Shown here in pieces: positions 43,620 to 52,988 of a stretch of DNA of 64,000 bases (positions are counted from its first letter, which is position 1; every line of letters begins with the position of its first letter). Origin of the DNA: GCA-003244245 sp963823755. Its GTDB lineage: Bacteria; Actinomycetota; Actinomycetes; Mycobacteriales; Pseudonocardiaceae. The position numbers and the translations under genes were made by a program. A model generated the notes under the pieces. The model saw only the letters and a list, made by a program, of their open reading frames with translations, did not search any database and had not been told where the DNA came from. The stretch spans positions 372,001 to 436,000 of the forward strand of contig CAWGMP010000007.1 of NCBI GenBank assembly GCA_963823755.1, read 5' to 3'.

Positions 43620-44345
43620 ATGTCGGAGTTTTTTGTTGTGGGGGTGGGTGCTGCCCTGTCGGAGTTGGCTGGGTTGTTGTTGTCCACGGAGTCGTTTGAG
43701 GGGTTGTTGCAGGGGGTGGCTGAGCTGTCGGTGCGGGTGATCGAGCCGGTGGCGACGTGTGGGATCACGTTGGCGCAAGACGAGCGGGTGTTCACGGTGG
43801 CGTCGGCTGATGCGTTGGCCTGTGAGCTTGATGAGCAGCAGTACGAGCATGAGATGGGGCCGTGTTTGCAGTCGTTGTCCAGTGGGGAGGTGGTGGAGGC
43901 GGCGGATCTGGCCGTGGAGGATCGTTGGGGTGGCTATCCGAGTATCGCGATGGGGTATGGCATTTTGGCGGTGTTGTCCACCCCGTTGATGGTGGAGGGT
44001 AAGCCGGTGGGGGTGCTCAACCTCTATGCTGGTGTCCCGCAGGCCTTCAGTGAGGGGGATCGGCAGCTGGCCAGGTTGCTGGCGGGGCAGGCTGCTATCG
44101 CGATCACCGCGGCGTTGCGGCGCTATGACGAGGTCACGTTGTCGGAGCATCTGCGTATCGCGTTGTCCTCGCGTTCGGTCATCGACCAGGCGATCGGGAT
44201 CGTGATGGCCCAGCGGCGGTGTGGTCCCGGGGAGGCTTTCGGGACCCTGCGGACGGTCTCGCAGCGGCGTAATATCAAACTTCGCATCGTCGCCGCTGAA
44301 CTGGTCGACGCCACTCAGTGCCCCTCAGACCGAATCCGCGAGTAG
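43620..44345 (+). CDS. GAF-ANTAR domain RNA-binding regulator (3' end altered by IS1380)
   Basis: 241 residues from the ATG at 43620; an in-frame start 28 codons earlier has unlikely sequence. GAF domain: PVATCGITLAQDERVFTVASADALACELDEQQYEHEMGPCLQSLSSGEVVEAADLAVEDRWGGYPSIAMGYGILAVLSTPLMVEGKPVGVLNLYA. ANTAR domain: LSSRSVIDQAIGIVMAQRRCGPGEAFGTLRTVSQRRNIKLRIVAAELV, which binds paired hairpins in nascent mRNA to prevent termination. IS1380 inserted at 44322, so the last residues (PSDRIRE) come from the IS inverted repeat. The ANTAR fold is complete, so the protein may still work. Confidence 0.88.
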   Translation: MSEFFVVGVGAALSELAGLLLSTESFEGLLQGVAELSVRVIEPVATCGITLAQDERVFTVASADALACELDEQQYEHEMGPCLQSLSSGEVVEAADLAVEDRWGGYPSIAMGYGILAVLSTPLMVEGKPVGVLNLYAGVPQAFSEGDRQLARLLAGQAAIAITAALRRYDEVTLSEHLRIALSSRSVIDQAIGIVMAQRRCGPGEAFGTLRTVSQRRNIKLRIVAAELVDATQCPSDRIRE

Positions 44346-46051
44346 CAGGGTGAGTTGATCTTCTTCTCTGTTGTTGATCTTCTGGTGGGTGATTTCTGGG
44401 TTCGGGGCAGGCTGGGGCCCGAGTGTCGTCTCGGGTGGGCGGGTTCCGGGGTGGTCGGGGGCCGTGTGGCCTGGTCAGGGCGTTGCGGGGAGGGCGCGCA
44501 GGCGGGTGAGGATTTCTTCGAGCAGGGAGTATCCCGGTGGTAGTCGCAGGTCGAGCGCGCTGGCGTGGCGGATTAGCCGGGTGGGTACCTGGATCAGGCG
44601 GTGTCGCAGGGTGGTGATCATGGCTTGGCCGTCGCGGACGCCGTGACCGGTCAGTGTGCCGTGGGGTCCGGGGGTGGCGGTGAGCTGGTGGACCCAGCCT
44701 GCGATGCTGACCGCGAGCAGCGCACCCCACATCCACGCCGTGTTGACCTGCGGGTATCCCGACGGGAGATGTCGCAGCGCGCCACCGTGCTTGGCGTCGC
44801 GGAACACGTTTTCGATCACGGTGCGGTGGCGGTAGCAGTGCTCGACCGCGGTGGCCTGGTCGGGGGTGGTGACGTCGAGGTTGGTGACGATGAACGAGTA
44901 GCCGTAGATGGCGTCGGCGGCGGCGAGTTCGGCGATGGGCAGGGCCCGCTGGTCGGGGTTCAGGGTGCGGCGTCGCCGTGAGCGCGGGTCGGCGCTGACC
45001 TGCGCTGGCGCCAGCGCGACCCGGCGGATCAGCAACCGGGTGGCCGAAGGCCACCAGTCCGGGCCGTAGTCGGCCACCGCGATCTGCGCGCCGTCCATGT
45101 CGATCGCGTCGATCCAGTCGCCCTCGGTGACACCACCGAGTATCCGCCACAGCGGGGCGATGCGCTTGGCCCCGATCGCGAACTCGACACCGGCTATCAC
45201 TGCGGCGTGGGCCAGCGCCCCGGCGAAGTACCCGGCGTCGGCGCGCAGCAGGACCCGCCCGGCCCGCGCTGAGGCAGGCAGCGCCGCCAGTGCGCGACGC
45301 AACAGGTCCGCGGCGTGGCCGCGGGGGTCCTCGTCGGCGGCCATCAGGTCCGCGGCCAGCGCGGTCGCGGTCTGCGCCCAGGTCGCCACGTGCGGGCGCC
45401 CGCAGCGTTGCCCCTGGTAGTGGTAGGCCACACCCCGTTTCTTGGGCCCGTAGACCTCCACATCGGTGGTGTCCAGATCGATCGTGACCGTCTCGCACAG
45501 GGCCGCGACCCGCTGGGGTGACAGTGCGGCGAGCATCGCGGTGTGGACGTCGCCGATCCCGGTCTCCACCGCGCGCCACTGCCCGTCGGACAATCTCCGG
45601 GCCCGCCCCGCCGCGGTCGTCGAGCTCAGCCCCGGCACCGGTGCGAGCACCTGACCAGCGACATCACCTCGCTGGCGGTCCAGCCCAACCAGGAAGTCCT
45701 CCCCGACCAGTTGCGCGGCCGCCAGCCCGACCAGCAGCTGTCCACCCCAGTGCCCACGATCGCGGGCCTTGATCGGCCCAATCGCCGCGTCCAACAGCTT
45801 GATCATGTTCAGACGATCGACCAGCGCGGTCACCGCCACCATCCCCGACACCGCCGTCAGCGACGCATCCGGCGCGCCGACACCCACCAGCCGCCACAAC
45901 CGGCGCATACCGCCTACCCTGTCCACCCGATAGGTGCCCTCTCAACCCAAATGATCATGGCGTGGTAACCACCATCATCCCAGGTCACAAGGGCACCTAT
46001 CACCATCTACAGACCGTGTCGCGCCACTACTCGCGGATTCGGGTCTGAGGG
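44322..46051 (-). mobile_element. IS1380-family insertion sequence, complete ends
   Basis: 1730 bp. The left end CCCTCAGACCGAATCCGCG (from 44322) and the reverse complement of the right end CCCTCAGACCCGAATCCGC (to 46051) match apart from one inserted C, continuing GAGTAG on both sides. Flanks CAGTGC (44316-44321) and CAATGC (46052-46057) look like a target duplication with one difference. It carries one intact transposase on the minus strand and inserted at the 3' end of the GAF-ANTAR gene. Confidence 0.9.
44475..45926 (-). CDS. IS1380-family transposase
   Basis: 483 residues, full length for the family. N-terminal LNMIKLLDAAIGPIKARDRGHWGGQLLVGLAAAQLVGEDFLVGLDRQRGD; DDE core with VTIDLDTTDVEVYGPKKRGVAYHYQGQRCGRPHVATWA (first Asp), VLLRADAGYFAGALAHAAVIAGVEFAIGAKR (second Asp), and C-terminal HRTVIENVFRDAKHGGALRHLPSGYPQVNTAWMWGALLA with the Glu. 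No frameshift; a candidate active element. Confidence 0.93.
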   Translation of the reverse strand: MDRVGGMRRLWRLVGVGAPDASLTAVSGMVAVTALVDRLNMIKLLDAAIGPIKARDRGHWGGQLLVGLAAAQLVGEDFLVGLDRQRGDVAGQVLAPVPGLSSTTAAGRARRLSDGQWRAVETGIGDVHTAMLAALSPQRVAALCETVTIDLDTTDVEVYGPKKRGVAYHYQGQRCGRPHVATWAQTATALAADLMAADEDPRGHAADLLRRALAALPASARAGRVLLRADAGYFAGALAHAAVIAGVEFAIGAKRIAPLWRILGGVTEGDWIDAIDMDGAQIAVADYGPDWWPSATRLLIRRVALAPAQVSADPRSRRRRTLNPDQRALPIAELAAADAIYGYSFIVTNLDVTTPDQATAVEHCYRHRTVIENVFRDAKHGGALRHLPSGYPQVNTAWMWGALLAVSIAGWVHQLTATPGPHGTLTGHGVRDGQAMITTLRHRLIQVPTRLIRHASALDLRLPPGYSLLEEILTRLRALPATP

Positions 46052-46322
46052 CAATGCGCCGCAGGCCTGACTGCTGCCTGGCGTTTAGCTCTAGATCTAT
46101 CTCGCTTTCAGTGTGAGGGTGGGGACCGCACCGCAGCCTGGTCATTGGGATTCTGTCGGTCGGTCGGGGCCTGCGTTTTCAGCCTATCGGTTGGTTGCTG
46201 CGTTTGGTCGCTGTTATCTACTCTAGTAGGGGGTTGGACCGTCAGCCGTCGTGTAGTGCGCCCGCGGTGTGGTCCCTCAAGGTCCTCCGTGGGATGGCGA
46301 TACGACCACGGGAGTCTAGGCG

Positions 46323-46728
46323 ATGGGTGACGGTGTGAGGTCCGGGTGGGCTGATGGCGGACCGAGGCTCGAGATCGAGGTCTGCTGGGGCGCCACGTGC
46401 AGTGGGGTGGTTCTCAGTGGAGAAGCTCGACTTAGCCAGTGCTCCTCACCTGCGGCAGGTTCTCGATCACCTTTGCCAGGATCGCCCCCTGGAGGTTGTG
46501 CTCGACCTGGCCGAGTTGGAGTTTTTGGGCGCCTCGGGTTTGGAGGTGTTGCTCCGCGCTGATGACCGGCTCCGTGCCGCCGGTGGTCGACTGATCCTGA
46601 ACCGTCCTGGGCGACTGGTCCGCCGGGTCTTGGCGATCACCGGACTGGACACTGTGCTGACCATCCGACCGGTGCCTTCGCCTGGCCTGCGCTCCCTGGC
46701 TCCCAGCGAGATGGGTCAGGTGTCTTGA
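46323..46728 (+). pseudogene. STAS-domain anti-anti-sigma factor with a single-base frameshift
   Basis: The frame from ATG 46323 reads MGDGVRSGWADGGPRLEIEVCWGATCSGVVLSGE. The next residues of a STAS domain, LDLASAPHLRQVLDHLCQDRPLEVVLDLAELEFLGASGLEVLLRADDRLRAAGGRLILNRPGRLVRRVLAITGLDTVLTI, continue in the +1 frame. One extra G at about 46425 (GAGAAGCTCGAC instead of GAGAACTCGAC) explains the shift. The conserved phosphorylatable serine motif (LGASGLEVL) is intact. It is either a real mutation or a sequencing error. Alone it would act as a SpoIIAA/RsbV-like regulator of a partner-switching system. Confidence 0.75.
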
Positions 46729-46900
46729 TGGTGGTCCCGCCCCGGCTCCGGGCCGAGGTCCACGGGCAGGGGCGATCTGCTGCTGTGCTGGGCGACCGGC
46801 CCTGCCCTTGTGAAGGGGGTTGTTCGTCGGGGTGAAGCCGGGTTTCCAGTTCTGTTCCCGTGGGGTAGTCCTCAGTGCCCCCTAGTGAGAAGGAGTGAAG

Positions 46901-47080
46901 ATGTCTGAAAGTCAGTCTTCGTCAGGCAACGCGCCTTCGGCGGAGGAGTTGAAGGCGCGGGTGGGCGAGCTCGGTGAGCAAGCGGATCTTGGTGCAGGCA
47001 ACCAGGAACCCGATCCTGCTACTGCTGAGAACCCGCCGAGCGAGATCAAGGCCGGGGACAAGGAGCGGGAGCAGGCCTGA
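46901..47080 (+). CDS. Small hydrophilic protein, unknown function
   Basis: 59 residues from the ATG at 46901 with AGGAG five bases upstream. The sequence MSESQSSSGNAPSAEELKARVGELGEQADLGAGNQEPDPATAENPPSEIKAGDKEREQA is charged, without hydrophobic core, and likely disordered. The strong ribosome site and clean start support a real gene. It is followed 40 bp later by another disordered protein gene, so the two may be co-transcribed. I do not recognise a family. Confidence 0.6.
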   Translation: MSESQSSSGNAPSAEELKARVGELGEQADLGAGNQEPDPATAENPPSEIKAGDKEREQA

Positions 47081-47119
47081 GTGTGACCCAGCGACAGTGA
47101 GCAGAAAAGGAGTCTGGTG

Positions 47120-47527
47120 ATGACAGAGCAAGGGCAGGGTGTGGCGCAGCCTCCCTATCCGCGGGAGCCTAACGTGCATTCGGGAGGCAAGCAGGAACCG
47201 GGCGGTGACCGTCCCCTTCCGCCGTATGACGACCGGCAGAAGAGCGGGAAAGATCAGGACGAGCTGGTCGCCGAACGAGGCGGTGAGGGCTCAGCAGCCG
47301 GGCCTCGGGTGGTCTCGCAGGCCGAGCGCGAGGGCATCTCCGATACCGACACCTCACCGTCGGGACCACACCGTGTCGGAGAATCACCCAGTACGCCAGG
47401 TAACGAGCCGCCGCTCACGGACTCAGAAAAGTCCCGTCGTTCGGAACGGTTGGACACCGGTGTCTCCCGCGAAAAGAACACCGACCCCGAATCCCCCGCC
47501 ATGCACAGCGGCAACCAGGGTGGCTGA
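47120..47527 (+). CDS. Disordered hydrophilic protein, unknown function
   Basis: 135 residues from ATG 47120 (GTG 47117 just before it is also possible) behind AAAAGGAG. Rich in Gly, Pro, Ser, Glu and Arg (PYDDRQKSGKDQDELVAERGGEGSAAGPR; SPSGPHRVGESPSTPGNEPPLTDSEKSRRSERLDTG). No signal peptide or membrane helix. It resembles stress-related, hydrophilin-like proteins only in composition. A strong hairpin terminator lies 28 bp after the stop, supporting a real transcript with the preceding small gene. Confidence 0.6.
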   Translation: MTEQGQGVAQPPYPREPNVHSGGKQEPGGDRPLPPYDDRQKSGKDQDELVAERGGEGSAAGPRVVSQAEREGISDTDTSPSGPHRVGESPSTPGNEPPLTDSEKSRRSERLDTGVSREKNTDPESPAMHSGNQGG

Positions 47528-47554
47528 GAGTAGCTCGGGTTGACAGTACCTCAA

Positions 47555-47590
47555 CAGCGTCGCCCCCTTCTCCGTGATGGGGCGACGCTG
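47555..47590 (+). terminator. Hairpin terminator
   Basis: CAGCGTCGCCCC (47555-47566) pairs perfectly with GGGGCGACGCTG (47579-47590), loop of 12 nt. It lies shortly after the stop at 47527. No long T run follows, which is normal for high-GC actinobacteria. Confidence 0.8.
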
Positions 47591-47809
47591 TGCTGCTTGC
47601 TTACTCGGTGAGGTGAACCGGCGGCGCGTACCGTGGAGCAGGTCGATCGATGGATGCAGCCGGCCTCTGTCCTGCATTCCAACGGAGATTGGCTGGACAT
47701 CGCGGTGTCTGATCGTTGGAGTCCGTGGTCGGGCGGCCGACCGAGTCAATCGGCGCTGTTGCTTTGTGTGTAGCGGTAGCAGCCTGGATGCGTCGGGTGG
47801 TCTGCTTAG

Positions 47810-47940
47810 TCAGGTGGCCCGAGTCAGGTCGCTGAGGGCTGCCACCACCGGCGGTGTCGTGGGTTCCTCGATTTCGAGTTCGTCGTGTCCGCGGCGGATA
47901 TTCTGGACGAAAGCTTGCCCGAGACTGTCATCCACCCACG
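47810..47940 (-). pseudogene. IS6-family transposase C-terminal scrap
   Basis: Minus-strand frame SLGQAFVQNIRRGHDELEIEEPTTPPVVAALSDLTRA resembles the IS6 transposase end (typically AGHAFVQNLRRGHYEL...). Only about 40 codons remain and no terminal repeats are visible. The stretch 47591-47809 upstream shows no gene. Confidence 0.5.
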
Positions 47941-48035
47941 CCACAGGCCCGGTGAGGGCTCCGATGAGGATCGCCGGGGTTCTGTGAGCAGCGGGCCTGC
48001 CCAGAGCGGGAATCGGCTGTATGGACCGCTGCGTC

Positions 48036-48191
48036 TTAGATGCGGCGGCGTCCGACTCCGGCGAGTTGCAGGGCGAGGCACAGCAGTCCGGCTGTGATGA
48101 AGACAAGCGCACCCAGCGGACCGATCACGATGCTGGCCAGTTCGAAGATCAGGGCGATGAGGAACAGAACGGCGGCGACGATGGCGAGCAT
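48036..48191 (-). CDS. Small two-helix membrane protein
   Basis: 51 residues from the ATG at 48191 (AAGGAGACCACC upstream). MLAIVAAVLFLIALIFELASIVIGPLGALVFITAGLLCLALQLAGVGRRRI is almost entirely two transmembrane helices with a basic C-terminal anchor. Such short proteins are widespread in actinobacteria with no assigned role. A longer in-frame start lacks a ribosome site and would add a charged leader. Confidence 0.75.
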   Translation of the reverse strand: MLAIVAAVLFLIALIFELASIVIGPLGALVFITAGLLCLALQLAGVGRRRI

Positions 48192-48976
48192 GGTGGTCTC
48201 CTTATCGGCCCGGGGGCGTACAGGGCAGGGCCCTTCTTGGCTTCGGCTGATCTGTCGTCCATGCACCTGACGCAGCAGAGAAAAGGTGACGTCGGCTCAC
48301 CGCTCCGTGTGCCGTCGAAGATCCGCCAGCTCGTCGATGTTGGCACTGATCGGGGCTTCCCGCACCTCGACTCGCAGGTAGCCGCGAGACGGTTGGTCGC
48401 CGCCACCGACGCCCACACCCCGGCTAGGACCCGATACGGTTATCAATGACCCGTCCCGATCCGGTGAGCGAAGCTGATCAGGCCCCTTGATGACCACCGA
48501 GGGGCCAAGGAAACCAGTCCAAGTCCGGTGCCCTCCCTGTGTCCCACGCGAGGGTTACCGGTGATTCTTCACGGCCATGCATGGGAGCCGACACAGCTGA
48601 TCAGAGGCTCTGTGCTGCCCGAGTCATGTTTGTTCCCAAGCTCTAGACGCGAGTTCGGTGGCGATCGCCTGTTTTGTCACAAGTGCCGAGGTGAGAGGAC
48701 GTTCCCGCTGCGGCCGTCACCGCCCGCAGCGCGGTCGAGCTGCTGCGCGATTGGGGCTTGGGCTTTCGGATGAAGGACGAAGGCGTGTTTGTCCACCGCC
48801 CGGTGCCGGATCACCGAGACTTTCCCCAATGGCATGCTGGCTGCACGTCGCGCGGCAGTGAAGTCCGTTGCGCCAGGCCCCGCACCCGCTTACGAGATCG
48901 ACCCAGGGCTGATCGCGTTTCCTCTCCGGTGGTTGGCGTGGCCTCTCGGGGGGCCGGTCCTTGTGGCGCGGCAGGG
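48192..48976. other. Intergenic region without a recognisable gene
   Basis: About 780 bp. Several open frames exist on both strands, but all have shadow-like composition (arginine/proline strings) and none shows a ribosome site with a family match. The part near 48660-48760 is relatively AT-rich, which may reflect promoter or decayed sequence. Confidence 0.4.
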
Positions 48977-49690
48977 TCACTGAGGGGCCAGGGTGACACA
49001 GGCGATTCGGGCACCCGCCTGGCCTGCCTGGCCCGGGGTCGTTGCGGTGGTCGTCGCTTCGTGCAGCACGATCGACCCGGGTCTTCGGTCGGTGAAGCCG
49101 AAGGGCACGGTGGTTTGCGCGGTGCCTTGGCCGGCTGCGTCGGTGCGGATGTCGAGCCACATCTCGTTGCGGGGGTTGGCGTACTGGGGATTGGTCGATG
49201 GTGCTTGGTGCGTTGCGGTGGGATCAATGCGGTTTTGGTAGTGCGGCCCTGCGTCTTCGGCGGTGGGGCCGCAGGCGTGGGTGTGCGCGTGAGCGGCATA
49301 ACCTCGGTTGGGCAGCAGCCCGGCGACTACCAGCGTCGCTACGGTGCGGGAGTAGCCGTAGCCCGAAGGGATGACGCTGGTCAGGATCGCTGCGTCGACC
49401 GGTGCCAAGGATGAGTTGTAGGTGACGGCCTTGGAAGCCGGGTCCGGCGTAGTGAAGGTGCCGCTGCCGGACAGCGCCGTGGGATCTAGGCGTGCGTGGC
49501 TGGCGGATGTCGGCGCCTGGGACTCCTGGTGGCCACAAGCCATCGGTGTGAGAACCAAGACAGCTCCGGCGACGACGAACGTGAGCCGGCGGCATCTTTG
49601 ACGATCAGTTACCGACTGTTTACATAGCGCGACTGTTGGGTGATGTTTTTCACTCTGAAATAGTGTCCCCATGGAGGTATGCTGCCGCAC
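48977..49690 (-). CDS. Superoxide dismutase (Cu/Zn)-like lipoprotein
   Basis: 237 residues from GTG 49690 (ATG 49672 also possible). A long basic leader runs into VVAGAVLVLTPMACG, a lipobox (TPMA-C) that predicts export and lipid anchoring. The mature domain has SGYGYSRTVATLVVAGLLPNRGYAAHAHTHACGPTAEDAGPHYQNR with the HxH...H copper/zinc ligands, and PFGFTDRRPGSIVLHE with a later His. The fold fits SodC. The usual catalytic loop Arg region is divergent (RIACVTLAPQ end), so activity is likely but not certain. Located at the cell surface, it would remove superoxide. Confidence 0.8.
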   Translation of the reverse strand: MRQHTSMGTLFQSEKHHPTVALCKQSVTDRQRCRRLTFVVAGAVLVLTPMACGHQESQAPTSASHARLDPTALSGSGTFTTPDPASKAVTYNSSLAPVDAAILTSVIPSGYGYSRTVATLVVAGLLPNRGYAAHAHTHACGPTAEDAGPHYQNRIDPTATHQAPSTNPQYANPRNEMWLDIRTDAAGQGTAQTTVPFGFTDRRPGSIVLHEATTTATTPGQAGQAGARIACVTLAPQ

Positions 49691-49939
49691 TGATCTTCAC
49701 TTCGCGAGACGATCTTCCCTCGTCCGGGGGAGCTCCCGGGGCGAGCGGAAGTTCTGTAGGGAGAGCACTGCGCAGCGTCCCGGCGGTCGGCTGCAGGCAT
49801 GACCGCCCACGCCCCGCGGCACCGCCACGCCTCTGCCGCCGCAGCTGGTTACACCATCGATGACAGAGGCACCATGGTGACCGTCGCCAGTAGATCGGTC
49901 GACTGGTCACCACAGGACAAACCAGCACGTCACAGCAAG

Positions 49940-50296
49940 TTTGGCTGGCCAGTGGTAGGCCCGTCCACCAGGCTACGAAAAATCGGTCTTTCCAGAAGCA
50001 GCGCAACCAGCTCGCCTCCCGCTCGACCCGACGAGCACGTCCACCGCCAGCAACCCTCGCGATTCGCCACCGCAGGATCGTCCGATCGCCCGCGTGCCAC
50101 CTACTACCCGTTCGGCATGGACCAACGGATGTGCATCGGCAGCACGCTGTCCCTTGTTGAGCAGCAACCAACCATCGCCATGATCGCCCAAGCCTAACGC
50201 CGCGAACTCGTAGCCGGATACCAGCTCGCCGCGCACTACGACATCGCCCTCCGTCCGCGAGACGGCGTTCCCATGCGGCTGACACGCCAGCATTGA
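49940..50296 (+). pseudogene. Cytochrome P450 C-terminal remnant
   Basis: Reads RFATAGSSDRPRATYYPFGMDQRMCIGSTLSLVEQQPTIAMIAQA, the heme-binding Cys loop (PFGxxxRxCxG) and L helix, then a stop. The same frame continues RRELVAGYQLAAHYDIALRPRDGVPMRLTRQH, the P450 C-terminus. The rest of the gene (about 350 residues) is absent upstream. A dead fragment. Confidence 0.75.
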
Positions 50297-50479
50297 CCAG
50301 ACAGCGGCCGACCACAACCGTTGGCGCAAGCGTCCCACCGAATGTGCTGCGCCATCGGCATCCGAGCACATTGCTGAAAGTACCGGTCAGCGGCGGAAGA
50401 GGGACACTGCGCCCGGCGACTCACTCTGATGACTATGCGGTGGTCTGCCGCTGGGTGACTGCATCTGGCCGCATGTTCC

Positions 50480-50702
50480 ACAGATCTCCCGTGAATCACC
50501 ACCGGACGCCTCAGATCCTGCACCCAGGCCGGGTGCCGGTCCTTGGTCCGCGCGATCGCCCCGCATTCAGGGCATCCCACCAGATCAGTGGTGGTCTGCC
50601 CGAGCGACTCCAGCTCACGGCCGCCTTGGCCGCGGCCAGCACAACAAATCCGTCCAGTCCGAATAATGCAGCCCTCACAGACCCGATAGCGTCACCGATC
50701 AT
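50480..50702 (-). pseudogene. ISL3-family transposase N-terminal remnant
   Basis: Minus-strand pieces LFGLDGFVVLAAAKAAVSWSRSG and, in another frame, GCPECGAIARTKDRHPAWVQDLRRPVVIHGRS match the zinc-finger N-terminus of ISL3 transposases (VGCPxCGxxA...HD/R...VRDLP). Nothing of the DDE domain remains. The following 50731-51027 has no recognisable gene. Confidence 0.65.
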
Positions 50703-51027
50703 CTGGGACTTGTCACCACGAAGGCCCTAGACCCCTCAGCTGCTCAACGCAGCCCGGCGTGTCGCCCCGGTCGCCTCACCCGCTCCCCCTGTGTTCCCAA
50801 GAGCCGGTTTGGCGTGCTCCAGGAACCGTTGAGAGCAACCAGGTAGCCCCGTCGCCGCATGAAGCTCACAGACTGGGGGAAGATCTGTGGCGTGACGCCA
50901 AGAGACACGGGCCGCCGCCCCATGAACTCTCCGATGCAGATTCGGGCGCACGGGTGGCGCCAGGGAGCACCAAAACCGAGGAGACAACCCGGCGTAGTGG
51001 TTGTCGGCACCATGCCGGGATGTCCCG

Positions 51028-51537
51028 GTGGCTAGCGGCGATCACGATGGTGCTGAGCGGGCCGGGTTAGCCGAAATGATCGCTGAGCTTGCTGATTCGA
51101 AGCACCGCGACATTGCGGTAGCGGAGTCGCTGACCGGCGGGATGGTGGCGAGCACGTTGGCCGCAGCGCCCCGATCGAGCAGGTGGTTTCGGGGTGGCGT
51201 GGTGGCGTATGCCAGTGACGTCAAACATGAACTGCTCAACGTGCCGCCCGGGCCTGTGGTCAGCGCGCAAGCCGCCAGGGCGATGGCCGAGGCGGTGCGC
51301 CGGCTGCTCAAGGCCGATGTGGCGGTGGCGCTGACCGGCGCAGCCGGCCCAGACGGGCAGGACGGTCAGCCACCCGGCACGGTGTTTTTCGGGTTATCCG
51401 ACGAAACGGACACCCACATCGAACACCACTGCTTCGAGCGAAACAATCCAGTCGAGGTGTGTGCTGAAGCGGTCGCCGAGGCACTACGGCTGCTCTACAC
51501 GCATCTGTACAACGACACCGCAGCTCGTCGTGCCTAG
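51028..51537 (+). CDS. CinA C-terminal domain protein (nicotinamide-nucleotide amidase-like)
   Basis: 169 residues from GTG 51028; ATG 51076 is the alternative start closest to the domain. IAVAESLTGGMVASTLAAAPRSSRWFRGGVVAYASDVKHELLNVPPGPVVSAQAARAMAEAVRRLLKADVAVALTGAAGPDGQDGQPPGTVFFGL is the whole CinA_C domain, with the AESLTGG serine/lysine-type active-site region and TGxAGPxG. The family deamidates NMN in the pyridine nucleotide cycle. Only the C-domain is present, as in many stand-alone PncC proteins. Monocistronic. Confidence 0.88.
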   Translation: MASGDHDGAERAGLAEMIAELADSKHRDIAVAESLTGGMVASTLAAAPRSSRWFRGGVVAYASDVKHELLNVPPGPVVSAQAARAMAEAVRRLLKADVAVALTGAAGPDGQDGQPPGTVFFGLSDETDTHIEHHCFERNNPVEVCAEAVAEALRLLYTHLYNDTAARRA

Positions 51538-52159
51538 TCACGTCGAGCTGAAGGATTCGGTTCGTTACTCGAGGCATCGGAAGTCGGATGAGGAACCACG
51601 GTGGTCCCGGTTGGTTCATGCGATCATGCTGCAAAGTCGCGATCTTGACCAGATTGTGCGCTGGAACACGTATCCGGTCCAGATCCGGTTTCCCTCGAGG
51701 GGTCGTCGAGGCGGGTGTCCCACCCGTGCTGTCGTTTGAAGGTGTGGACTGGTTTTGCTGCCGACGCCCCACTCGATAGGTCCGCGAAAACGCCGGCATT
51801 CGTGGCTTGCCGTGCCTGGCCCCGGGAGCTGCCTTTGCCAGGGACCACCACAGTGTGAACCCGGGTCGTCTAGACGAACAGAAAAACGGTTGCCACCGAC
51901 GACCTGCCTCCATTCCGCGAAACGCTCTCTTTCACATACCGGAATGCCGACGTTGCTCCTCATGAGCACCGACCACATCCACCATTCGGCAGAAAAATAC
52001 GTCCGGACGGGTCGCGCGATCAGCGGCGTGTGCGGGCGTGTGGAACGCACAGCCAGTCTGTGGACCAATCACGCCCGGGGCTTGGGCACGCTCCAAGCGC
52101 TCAGCCCGGGCGATCTTCTGCATCTCCTCTGTGCGGGGTACCAAGTGAACTGCTTCCAG
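51538..52159. other. Intergenic region without a recognisable gene
   Basis: About 620 bp between CinA and the DUF4334 gene. Frames on both strands were inspected and none shows family similarity, a ribosome site with an ATG, or transposase motifs. It may hold decayed sequence. Confidence 0.4.
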
Positions 52160-52708
52160 TCAGTCGCGCTGCAGCACGAAGAAGTACGGCTGGTCGACGT
52201 CACGCTGATCCATCACTCCTAGCAACGTGTGCTCGTCAACGCGACGGAACACGTCGATGACCGGCACATGATCGTAGATCATCGCGGCGCTCGTCTTCCC
52301 CCGATACTCAAGGTTGCGCAGCCGCGCGCGCGGCTGCGTGGTGCGCAGGACGGGCTCCAGCACGTTGATCAGTTTGCCTCCCACGGCGACCACCGACAGC
52401 GGCACACGTCCAGCCAGACCCAACGGCATCTGCCGCGGGTCGACAGCGAAGACCTCACCGCCACCGGAGAACAACAGCGGGTGCACGGTCTCCGGATCGT
52501 CGAACTGCTTGCCATACCACCCCGACGCGGTGAGCAGCCCATCGAAGGGATGACCGGTAGGCAGTTCCGAGCCCTTCCACCGTCCGGTGATCTCCTCGGC
52601 CACCACCACGGGCAGGTCATCGAACAGCGCACAGGCTTGCTCACTCGTGCACCCGCCCCGCACCGCGGCAAGCCTCCCGGCGTTGTCACCCGTCACCGTC
52701 TGGTTCAT
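52160..52708 (-). CDS. DUF4334/GXWXG domain protein
   Basis: 182 residues from the ATG at 52708 with GGAGGTG upstream; longer in-frame starts add low-quality sequence. The GXWXG domain reads EEITGRWKGSELPTGHPFDGLLTASGWYGKQFDDPETVHPLLF. The DUF4334 half reads LINVLEPVLRTTQPRARLRNLEYRGKTSAAMIYDHVPVIDVFRRVDEHTLLGVMDQRDVDQPYFFVLQRD. This two-part architecture is common in actinobacteria; its function is unknown, though the C-terminal part has a lipocalin-like look (inference). Confidence 0.88.
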   Translation of the reverse strand: MNQTVTGDNAGRLAAVRGGCTSEQACALFDDLPVVVAEEITGRWKGSELPTGHPFDGLLTASGWYGKQFDDPETVHPLLFSGGGEVFAVDPRQMPLGLAGRVPLSVVAVGGKLINVLEPVLRTTQPRARLRNLEYRGKTSAAMIYDHVPVIDVFRRVDEHTLLGVMDQRDVDQPYFFVLQRD

Positions 52709-52988
52709 CACACCTCCGACAGCGTTACCGCGCGCCAAGCGTAACGACACGGCGGGTCGAATGCCCACCCACAGACGACACCACCCAAGTTCGCTCATCG
52801 ACAATAGCGCGCGACTTGCGCCATGAGTGGATCTGCAGCGTGCCTTCGGTGTCACGTTGTTGGCCAGGGTGCGCTCAACCGGCGACTGCGCAGACAACCC
52901 GCTATTGCAGCTCCAGCGTCACCACCGGATCAAAGACCGTCATGACCTTCACCGTCCCCGCTTGACACGCGCCCACACCACCGGGCAA

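Noticed and set aside
44275..45579. 434-codon frame overlapping the IS1380 transposase
   Set aside because: Same strand, different frame, made of Arg/Gly/Pro repeats; the transposase frame has complete DDE motifs.
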